This document shows positions 1-5,161 of a DNA stretch of 5,161 nucleotides, piece by piece. The translations under genes and the position numbers were made by a program. This DNA is from Deinococcus sp. (GTDB lineage: Bacteria > Deinococcota > Deinococci > Deinococcales > Deinococcaceae): the NCBI GenBank assembly GCA_018260275.1, contig JAGLBK010000134.1:1-5161 (forward strand), given 5' to 3'. Position 1 is the stretch's first letter, and every line of letters begins with the position of its first letter. The notes beneath the pieces were generated by a model. It saw nothing but the letters and a program-made list of their open reading frames with translations, did not search any database and was not told the origin of the DNA.

Positions 1-215
1 CCCTCGACCCCAGCATCTGCCCCGGCGTGGGCACCCCCGTTCCCGGCGGCCTGACCTACCGCGAGGGCCACCTGCTGATGGAACTGCTCTCCGAATCGGG
101 GCGCGTGACCAGCATGGATATCGTGGAAGTCAACCCGGTCCTTGACCACCGCAACCAGACCGCCGAGGTCATGGTGGGCATGGCCGCCAGTCTGCTGGGC
201 CAGCGCATCATGTAA
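1..215 (+). CDS. rocF: Arginase, C-terminal end (partial)
   Basis: This is the last 70 or so codons of an arginase, cut by the left edge of the window and read in the frame that starts at base 3. Arginase hydrolyses L-arginine to ornithine and urea in the cytoplasm and needs two manganese ions. The visible part starts LDPSICPGVGTPVPGGLTYR, which matches the family block following the metal-binding DVDxLDP segment. The later stretch with MDIVEVNPVLD and the RNQTAE element is also typical: the Glu of EVNP lies in the active-site region of ureohydrolases. The chain ends SLLGQRIM before TAA, a normal family C-terminus. The first metal ligands and the start are outside the window. A related ureohydrolase such as agmatinase is less likely, because the GVGTPVPGGLTYRE and EVNPxLD wording is that of arginases. 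The 46 bases to the next gene hold no clear terminator. Confidence 0.93.
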   Translation, partial: LDPSICPGVGTPVPGGLTYREGHLLMELLSESGRVTSMDIVEVNPVLDHRNQTAEVMVGMAASLLGQRIM

Positions 216-249
216 ACGAAATCACAATGCACGCCCGGTCCGGAACGCT

Positions 250-255
250 TAGGCT
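250..255 (+). promoter_or_regulatory. Candidate leaderless -10 box (TANNNT)
   Basis: TAGGCT fits the TANNNT pattern of Deinococcus -10 elements and lies six bases before the ATG at 262, so transcription would begin at or next to the start codon. No Shine-Dalgarno sequence is seen before this ATG, which supports a leaderless message. No good -35 box is visible. Confidence 0.45.
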
Positions 256-261
256 AACCGC

Positions 262-768
262 ATGAGCTTAAAAGACAGTTTCACCACCGACGAATGGCTG
301 AAGGTCATGACGGGGCCGGGCCAGGCCGGAGCCGCCGTGGTCGCCGCCAGTCCCAGCGGACTGACCGGACTGATGGCCGAAGCGCAGGCGATTGCCCAGA
401 CCGTGCGTGAAAACGTGAGCAAGCAGAGCCGCACCCCGCTGATGGAAGCGATGGCCGCCGACCTGCTGGGCACACCCCCCGACCCCAAATCGCTGCCGCA
501 GGGCACCGCCAAAAATCTGGACGATGTCAAGGCCCAGGCCCTTGAAGGTGTGCGGCAGGCCGTGTGGCTGGTGGGGGCCAAAGCCAGCCCCGAGGACGCC
601 ACCGCCTATAGAACCATGCTGCTCGAAGTGGCCGAAAAGACCGCCGCCGCTGCCAAGGAAGGGGGCTTTCTGGGCATCGGCGGTGAGCAGGTCAATGACA
701 AGGAACGCGCCGCCATCGAGGAACTGAAAGCGGTCATCAACGGTCAGGGCGGCACGGTCAGCGGTTAA
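262..768 (+). CDS. Conserved-looking hypothetical protein, soluble, helical
   Basis: A 168-residue protein I cannot assign to a named family. It has no signal peptide or membrane segment and should be cytoplasmic. Composition is rich in Ala, Glu, Lys and Gly and suggests mostly helices: an N-terminal segment with EWLKVMTGPGQAGAAVVAAS (residues 11-30), a helix around 36-56, a Pro-rich break near 71-80 (GTPPDPKSLP), then helices about 86-105 and 110-132. A glycine turn follows, KEGGFLGIGGEQV (132-144), leading into a last helix ERAAIEELKAVI. The Gly-Phe-Leu-Gly turn looks like a conserved motif rather than random sequence. The ATG at 262 is chosen because it follows a TANNNT box by six bases and lacks a ribosome binding site, as expected for a leaderless gene. 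It is probably its own transcription unit, ending at the hairpin at 800-833. Codon use is like that of its GC-rich neighbours. A long open frame on the opposite strand is a shadow. Confidence 0.8.
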   Translation: MSLKDSFTTDEWLKVMTGPGQAGAAVVAASPSGLTGLMAEAQAIAQTVRENVSKQSRTPLMEAMAADLLGTPPDPKSLPQGTAKNLDDVKAQALEGVRQAVWLVGAKASPEDATAYRTMLLEVAEKTAAAAKEGGFLGIGGEQVNDKERAAIEELKAVINGQGGTVSG

Positions 769-799
769 GACTCCACTTCGACAATTTGCAATCACTGAG

Positions 800-833
800 G
801 GCGCTGATGACAGAGAAAAGCTGTCCCAGCGCC
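800..833 (+). terminator. Hairpin terminator after the hypothetical gene
   Basis: GGCGCTG (800-806) pairs perfectly with CAGCGCC (827-833). Inside it GACAG (809-813) pairs with CTGTC (821-825) across a small internal loop, closing a seven-base loop. The 3' flank (834-850) is AT-rich but has no uninterrupted T-run, so it is either an intrinsic terminator with an imperfect U-tract or a message-end stabilising stem. It lies 31 bases beyond the stop codon at 766-768. Confidence 0.6.
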
Positions 834-919
834 ATTATGTTATTGTCTTTGGCGTCTTCTGGTCAGAATCATGCGCCCGCGTCAGTCTTTTTGTGGATGT
901 GCAGGTCAGCACAGGCCCG

Positions 920-925
920 GATACT
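920..925 (+). promoter_or_regulatory. Weak candidate -10 (GATACT) for the small membrane gene pair
   Basis: GATACT lies six bases before the GTG at 932, the same spacing as the TAGGCT box before the gene at 262. It matches TATAAT at four of six positions but not the TANNNT pattern exactly. TANNNT matches at 836-841 and 841-846 just after the hairpin are alternative promoter positions. No convincing -35 is seen. Confidence 0.2.
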
Positions 926-931
926 GCCTCT

Positions 932-1300
932 GTGAACCTTTTGCGCCGCCTGTGGCCTGCCGTACTGTGGGCGCTTCTTCCGCTGTGGCTGGCGGCGTCC
1001 GTGTTGCTGCTGGCTCTGCGCGGCGAAGTTTATCCCGCCGATTACGCGCTTTTGCTGGCTGTTCCGGCGGCGGCCAGCAGGGGCATCGTTCGGGTGAGCG
1101 GGACGGTAGAGCATGGGCGTTATCTGCTGCGGAAATACGGTTCCCCGTCGGCCTTTGGCAATGAGGCGCGGGGCTGGTCTACCGTCTGCCATGAGGGCAA
1201 CGGCTACAGCTTCAAGCGGGGAAAAGAGAGATTGAGCGGCACCTGTGGGCGATTCGGTCACTTCGAGGTTTGCGATTTGAGCGGCTGGGCCGAGAAGTGA
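932..1300 (+). CDS. Small membrane-anchored protein with C-terminal Cys pair (paralogue 1)
   Basis: Function not recognised. From the GTG at 932 the product is 122 residues: a short basic start (NLLRR), one hydrophobic segment at about residues 8-29, then a C-terminal part of about 90 residues. With the positive charges ahead of the helix, the C-terminal part probably lies outside the membrane. Cysteines at 105 and 114 sit in the motif ERLSGTCGRFGHFEVCDL, with a third at 86. The following gene has the same motif and layout (ERISVDC then FFDVCDL; GRYL versus WRYL; GWSTV versus GWQKV), so the two are probably tandem duplicates. The start is uncertain: an in-frame GTG at 893 would add 13 residues before the basic segment, and neither start has a Shine-Dalgarno sequence. 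I prefer 932 because it puts the basic residues at the N-terminus. The gene ends in a GTGA overlap with its neighbour. Confidence 0.65.
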   Translation: MNLLRRLWPAVLWALLPLWLAASVLLLALRGEVYPADYALLLAVPAAASRGIVRVSGTVEHGRYLLRKYGSPSAFGNEARGWSTVCHEGNGYSFKRGKERLSGTCGRFGHFEVCDLSGWAEK

Positions 1301-1692
1301 AAAGGATTTTCCTCAGTCTGGGCGCACTTTCTGCCCTGTGGTTGCTCGCGCCTTTGCTGTGGCTGCTGTGTAGTTTTCCCGCGCTGAGCAGGCAGCAACC
1401 GGATGCGGGGCAATTGGTACGGGCCGCACCGCGAACGATCTTTGGCCCGGCAGAGGTCAGGCATACGGGACAGCGGTGGCGTTACCTGTCGGGCGGCTGG
1501 TGGAACGGGCGCGACATTTTTAGCACACTTGCCGCAGACGGCTGGCAGAAGGTTGACCAGTTCGGCGCGGTCAGGCTTTATCAGCGGCGAACTGAACGAA
1601 TTTCAGTCGACTGCCGCCGCTTCAGCGCCTTTTTTGACGTATGCGACCTGCAAAAGCTGGTGCCCCGTCAAGAAATCTCCCCTCTGCGCTAA
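1297..1692 (+). CDS. Small membrane-anchored protein with C-terminal Cys pair (paralogue 2)
   Basis: A 131-residue protein of unknown function starting at GTG 1297, whose last two bases belong to the TGA stop of the preceding gene. This arrangement suggests translational coupling. It begins MKRIF, followed by a hydrophobic segment at about residues 5-29 with no lipobox, so it is probably a membrane anchor. The rest (about 30-131) would be outside the membrane. Cys106 and Cys116 lie in ERISVDCRRFSAFFDVCDL, aligning with the CGRF to VCDL block of the upstream gene with one extra residue between the cysteines, and could form a disulfide. An alternative in-frame TTG at 1270 would put charged residues before the helix and is less likely, since MKRIFLSLGALSALWLL is a natural anchor start. 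The stop codon TAA lies within a possible -10 box for the riboswitch-purH transcript. Confidence 0.7.
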   Translation: MKRIFLSLGALSALWLLAPLLWLLCSFPALSRQQPDAGQLVRAAPRTIFGPAEVRHTGQRWRYLSGGWWNGRDIFSTLAADGWQKVDQFGAVRLYQRRTERISVDCRRFSAFFDVCDLQKLVPRQEISPLR

Positions 1693-1695
1693 ACT
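1690..1695 (+). promoter_or_regulatory. purH: Candidate -10 box for the riboswitch-purH transcript
   Basis: TAAACT fits TANNNT and overlaps the stop codon of the preceding gene. It would start transcription near 1701-1703, just ahead of the first paired stem of the riboswitch at 1707. That position is the main support, because the -35 region is poor. Confidence 0.35.
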
Positions 1696-1702
1696 GACCC
1701 CG

Positions 1703-1783
1703 TCTGCGGGTGGCGACTGACGCGCAAAGTGGGTCAACCACGAGGAAGCCTCCTGAATTTGGAAAGATCGTGCGTCTGGGTCG
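1703..1783 (+). promoter_or_regulatory. ZTP (pfl) riboswitch aptamer upstream of purH
   Basis: This stretch carries the pfl/ZTP riboswitch parts in order. P1 is CGGGTGGC (1707-1714) pairing with GCCTCCTG (1748-1755), with a single T-T mismatch and one wobble. The junction reads GACTGACG (1715-1722). P2 is GTGG (1729-1732) with CCAC (1738-1741) and a five-base loop, followed by GAGGAAGC (1742-1749), close to the family's G-rich GGGAGC element. After a linker comes CGTCTGGGT (1773-1781), the counterpart of the usual CGCCTGGGC. In known members the junction GGCG pairs with CGCC in a pseudoknot. Here both sides have changed, to GACG (1719-1722) and CGTC (1773-1776), keeping the pairing. P3 could be GATC (1766-1769) with GGTC (1779-1782). 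The family binds ZMP/ZTP, which accumulates when 10-formyl-tetrahydrofolate is short, and turns on purine and folate genes. Location before purH and folD agrees. The assignment is from memory of the consensus; no covariance model was run. Confidence 0.78.
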
Positions 1784-1831
1784 GACACCACTGCTGCGGG
1801 ATTTGCATTTGCGGGAGGGGTGTCGTTTTTT
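1784..1831 (+). terminator. Probable riboswitch expression platform (terminator stem plus T-run)
   Basis: GACACC (1784-1789) is exactly complementary to GGTGTC (1819-1824), and the 3' arm is followed by GTTTTTT (1825-1831). CTGC (1791-1794) can pair with GCGG (1811-1814) inside the large loop. The 5' arm starts two bases after the putative P3 of the aptamer, so ligand binding could compete with stem formation and allow read-through into purH. The loop is long for a terminator, so control of the purH ribosome binding site is an alternative. Confidence 0.5.
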
Positions 1832-1839
1832 GTTGGACT

Positions 1840-1845
1840 GGGGGA
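1840..1845 (+). promoter_or_regulatory. purH: purH ribosome binding site
   Basis: GGGGGA lies four bases before the ATG at 1850. It fixes the start there rather than at the in-frame GTG at 1820, which would fall inside the terminator 3' arm and add ten residues not expected in PurH. Confidence 0.6.
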
Positions 1846-1849
1846 ACTT

Positions 1850-3382
1850 ATGGCAAAACGGGCATTACTTTCGGTCAGCGACAAGACCGGAATCGTGGAA
1901 TTCGCGCAGCAGCTTCAGGCACGCGGCTGGGAACTCCTCAGTACGGGCGGCACCTTCGCGGCCCTCTCAGCGGCGGGCGTGGCAGTGCGGCAGGTCAGCG
2001 ACGTGACCGGCTTTCCGGAGATGATGGACGGGCGCGTCAAGACGCTGCACCCCGCCATTCATGGTGGCATCCTGGCGCAGCGGGATACGCCACACATGGA
2101 CGAACTGGCCGCCCAGAACTTCGGGACCATCGACCTCGTGTGCGTCAACCTCTACCCCTTCCGCGAGACGGTGGCGAAGGGCGCACCCGACCCCGAAGTG
2201 ATTGAAAACATAGACATCGGCGGCCCGGCCATGATTCGCAGCGCGGCCAAAAACCACGAGTCGGTGCTGGTGCTGGTTGACCCCGCCGACTACGCCACCG
2301 CCTTGCAGGACGTCGTTTCTCCCGCCGAGCGCCGCCGCCTCGCCGCCAAAGCCTACGGGCACACCAGCGAGTACGACGCGGCGATTACGGCTTATCTGTC
2401 GGGCCAGTCGGACAAACTGCCGACCCAGTTGCCCGAGACGCTGGATTTGCATCTGACCCGCACCGCGCAGGTGCGCTACGGCGAAAACCCGCACCAGCCC
2501 GGCGCGATTTACCGCTGGGGCAATGCGCGCGGGCCGGTGCTGGACGCGCAGGTGGTAGCGGGCAAGCCGATGAGCTTCAACAACTATGCCGACGCCGACG
2601 CCGCCTGGAATCTTTGCCAGGAACTGGCGGGGCAGGAGACCGGAGCCGTCTGCGTGGCGGTCAAGCACGCCAACCCCTGTGGCGTAGCGGTGGCCGAAAA
2701 TGTCCAGACCGCCTGGGAACGCGCCCGCGATGCCGATACGCTCAGCGTGTTCGGCGGCGTGGTGGCCGTCAGTCAGCCGGTGGACTTCACGGCGGCCCAG
2801 AGCATGAAAGGCACCTTTCTGGAAGTGCTGATTGCGCCCGACGTGACGCCCGACGCGGTGGAGTGGTTCGCCGCCAAAAAGCCCGACCTGCGCGTGCTGA
2901 TTGCCGCTAAATCGCAGGCCGTGAGCGTGCTGGACGTGCGCCCGCTGGCCGGAGGATTCGCCGTGCAGGAGCGCGACGCTCGCCCCTGGGACGACCTCTG
3001 CCCTGAAGTGGTCACCGAGCGCCAGCCTAGCGAACAGGAATGGAATGACCTGCGCTTTGCCTGGGCGGTGGTCAAGGGGGCGCGTTCCAACGCCGTCGCC
3101 ATCTGCAAGAGCGGCGTGACCGTGGGCCTCGGCGCGGGCGCGGTCAGCCGTATCTGGGCCGCCGAGCGTGCGGTTGGCAACGCGGGTGACAAGGCCCAGG
3201 GCGCGGTGCTGGCCTCCGAAGCCTTTTTCCCCTTCGATGACGTGGTGCGTCTCGCCGCCGCTGCTGGCGTAACCGCGATTTTGCAACCCGGCGGGGCCAA
3301 GCGCGACCCCGAAGTCATCGCCGCCTGCAACGAACTGGGCGTGAGCATGGTATTCACGGGTTCGCGGCATTTCAGGCACTAG
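1850..3382 (+). CDS. purH: Bifunctional AICAR formyltransferase / IMP cyclohydrolase
   Basis: PurH catalyses the last two steps of de novo purine synthesis in the cytoplasm: AICAR plus 10-formyl-tetrahydrofolate gives FAICAR, which is closed to IMP. The 510-residue length is normal for the family. The N-terminal cyclohydrolase domain (about 1-195) shows LLSVSDKTG (6-14), STGGT (31-35), GRVKTLHPAIHGGIL (61-75) and NIDIGGPAMIRSAAKN (120-135). The C-terminal formyltransferase domain (about 200-510) shows RYGENPHQ (209-216), VKHANPCG (271-278) with the catalytic Lys272-His273 pair, SVFGG (299-303), SNAVAI (413-418), ASEAFFPFDD (455-464) and QPGG (479-482), and ends VFTGSRHFRH. Some C-terminal motifs differ slightly from the common form (QPGGAKRD where many have QPGGSIRD). 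It starts at ATG 1850 behind GGGGGA and sits downstream of a ZTP riboswitch. The folate partner gene folD lies one gene further on. A 470-codon open frame on the opposite strand is a composition artefact. Confidence 0.98.
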   Translation: MAKRALLSVSDKTGIVEFAQQLQARGWELLSTGGTFAALSAAGVAVRQVSDVTGFPEMMDGRVKTLHPAIHGGILAQRDTPHMDELAAQNFGTIDLVCVNLYPFRETVAKGAPDPEVIENIDIGGPAMIRSAAKNHESVLVLVDPADYATALQDVVSPAERRRLAAKAYGHTSEYDAAITAYLSGQSDKLPTQLPETLDLHLTRTAQVRYGENPHQPGAIYRWGNARGPVLDAQVVAGKPMSFNNYADADAAWNLCQELAGQETGAVCVAVKHANPCGVAVAENVQTAWERARDADTLSVFGGVVAVSQPVDFTAAQSMKGTFLEVLIAPDVTPDAVEWFAAKKPDLRVLIAAKSQAVSVLDVRPLAGGFAVQERDARPWDDLCPEVVTERQPSEQEWNDLRFAWAVVKGARSNAVAICKSGVTVGLGAGAVSRIWAAERAVGNAGDKAQGAVLASEAFFPFDDVVRLAAAAGVTAILQPGGAKRDPEVIAACNELGVSMVFTGSRHFRH

Positions 3383-3387
3383 GAGGT
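3381..3387 (+). promoter_or_regulatory. Strong Shine-Dalgarno for the AT-rich gene
   Basis: AGGAGGT overlaps the last two bases of the purH stop codon and lies four bases before a GTG at 3392. It is the best ribosome binding site in the window and establishes the GTG start. Confidence 0.8.
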
Positions 3388-3391
3388 AATT

Positions 3392-3918
3392 GTGGACTTT
3401 ACCTTGCAGGCGAAAGAAAACTTAGCTCTGAAAAAAATTCAGGATAAAGATTCTCAGCTGAGAGATTACCTATCTTCAAATGCTATTTCAGAAACTTCTA
3501 CACCCAAAGAGCATCTCGTATTTATTCAAAATTTAGCGAGTCTGCTGGGTAATATAAAGAACCTATCAAGTGAAATGTCTTGTGTTCTTGCTAGAGAATT
3601 TTTGCAAGAAAAGTTTGATGCTCAAGTTTATGATTCTTGTTTAAAACCTCAAGGAGCGCGAGGAATTGATGTTGAGTGTTTGACGTCTGATGGCAAGAAA
3701 ATAATTGGTGAGATCAAGACTACCGTCCCCTATGGTGGGAAAACTTTAGGCGCACAGCAATCAGACAGCTTTCATAAGGATTTGCAAAGACTCTCCCAAC
3801 AGAAAGCAGAGCTTAAATTCTTTTTTGTGCTGAATGATGAAGCAAAGAAGGCGGCTGAATATTTAATACATCGGTCAAACTATGACTCTTCAATCATAGT
3901 TATTGATTTGCTGAGACT

Positions 3919-3922
<4 letters not shown>
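3392..3922 (+). CDS. Putative PD-(D/E)xK nuclease, AT-rich, likely horizontally acquired
   Basis: A 176-residue protein starting at GTG behind a strong AGGAGGT. The N-terminal part (about 1-75) looks helical and rich in Lys, Gln and Glu. The middle then reads ARGIDVECLTSDGKKIIGEI (residues 89-108) followed by KTT. The Asp93, a hydrophobic beta hairpin, and Glu107-Ile-Lys109 fit the D-x(n)-ExK metal-binding core of PD-(D/E)xK nucleases. After it come TVPYGG, GAQQSDSF and a KDLQRL helix, then a KFFFVLND strand, which resembles the tail of small type II restriction-like enzymes. Its target and exact family are not known to me. No methyltransferase gene is in the window. Base composition is very different from its neighbours: my hand count gives 180 G+C in 480 bases (3421-3900), about 38 percent, and A/T-ending codons are common. 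It sits between purH and folD, with its TGA overlapping the folD ATG. The gene looks intact. Nuclease activity is inferred from the motif only. Confidence 0.72.
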
Positions 3923-4780
<858 letters not shown>

Positions 4781-4788
<8 letters not shown>

Positions 4789-5161
4789 GCCGCTGAACAT
4801 CGCCTTTCTGACCGACGCTCCCCGCGTGGCCGGTTCCGAATTCTGGCTGCTGGACGTGCTGCCGCTCCTGCGGGGCGACGACATCCAGTCCACCGTTTTC
4901 CTGCGCGATACCGAGCCACTTAACGAAATCGCCCGCCGTTTTGAGGCCGCTGGCGTGACCGTGCAGCGCTACGCCGACCTGAACACGCTGCCCGACCTCA
5001 CCCGCAATTTTGACCTGCGGGTGGTGCAGGGCTGGACACCAGACATGTACAAGGCGCTGATTCCGCACCTGCAAAAGCCGCGCTGGGTGGTCAGCCACGA
5101 CCAGCTGGACTTTCACTACCCGCCGCCGCTGCGCCAGACCTACGCCGAGGCTTACCCCTGG
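4781..5161 (+). CDS. Glycosyltransferase-like protein, N-terminal part (GT-B fold), partial
   Basis: This open frame runs from TTG 4781 to the right edge (127 codons) with no stop. It begins MNKPLNIAFLTDAPRVAGSE: a first beta strand, a loop and G-S-E followed by a long helix. This is the layout of the N-terminal half of GT-B glycosyltransferases of the GT4 type, where a GGxE loop usually stands. Further along are VVQGWTPDMY (81-90) and WVVSHDQ (102-108), consistent with the strand-loop elements that approach the acceptor. The sugar-nucleotide binding half is outside the window, so donor and product cannot be told. The TTG is the first possible start after an in-frame TGA at 4757 and follows a G-rich stretch, GGGGGGAAG (4769-4777). 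It overlaps the end of folD by eight bases, so it is probably co-transcribed. A different GT-B-like enzyme remains possible. Confidence 0.62.

Noticed and set aside
268..795. 175-codon open frame on the - strand across the hypothetical gene
   Set aside because: Composition is typical of a shadow (Gly- and His-rich). The + strand frame has a promoter-like box and a coherent helical protein.
871..1164. 97-codon + strand frame starting at ATG 871
   Set aside because: It overlaps the membrane protein gene in another frame, has a Cys/Arg/Ala-rich product without structure, and has no ribosome binding site.
1820..1849. Ten-residue N-terminal extension of PurH from GTG 1820
   Set aside because: The GTG lies in the terminator 3' arm, and the ATG at 1850 has a proper ribosome binding site and gives the usual PurH N-terminus.
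1967..3379. 470-codon open frame on the - strand across purH
   Set aside because: It is antisense to a clear PurH gene, its product is full of His, Gly and Arg as expected from a GC-rich shadow frame, and it shows no recognisable domain.

Overview
The window reads as a chromosomal segment of a GC-rich bacterium, most likely a Deinococcus-type organism. This rests on codon use, the style of the proteins, and a TANNNT box six bases before a start codon, as in the leaderless promoters common in Deinococcus. No genome comparison could be run, so the assignment is an inference. All genes recognised lie on the + strand.

Layout. Bases 1-215 are the end of an arginase gene (rocF-like). A 168-residue protein of unknown function follows (262-768), probably with its own leaderless promoter, and ends at a strong hairpin (800-833). 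Next come two small membrane-anchored proteins (932-1300 and 1297-1692), overlapping by four bases. They appear to be tandem paralogues sharing a C-terminal Cys-x8/9-Cys-Asp-Leu motif. I do not recognise their function.

Bases about 1703-1783 carry what looks like a ZTP (pfl) riboswitch aptamer, followed by a terminator-like stem and T-run, directly upstream of purH (1850-3382). purH is followed by an AT-rich gene (3392-3922) for a 176-residue protein with a plausible PD-(D/E)xK nuclease core. That gene overlaps folD (3919-4788) by an ATGA. folD in turn overlaps a TTG-started glycosyltransferase-like gene (4781 onward) that runs off the window.

How it fits together. FolD makes 10-formyl-tetrahydrofolate and PurH uses it to formylate AICAR (ZMP). 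A ZTP/ZMP sensor in front of purH-folD therefore makes metabolic sense: when formyl-folate runs short, ZMP accumulates and the operon is switched on. The oddity is the foreign-looking nuclease gene inserted between the two with tight translational junctions. It would be co-transcribed with the one-carbon operon and under the same riboswitch. FolD itself departs from the family consensus at several normally conserved positions.
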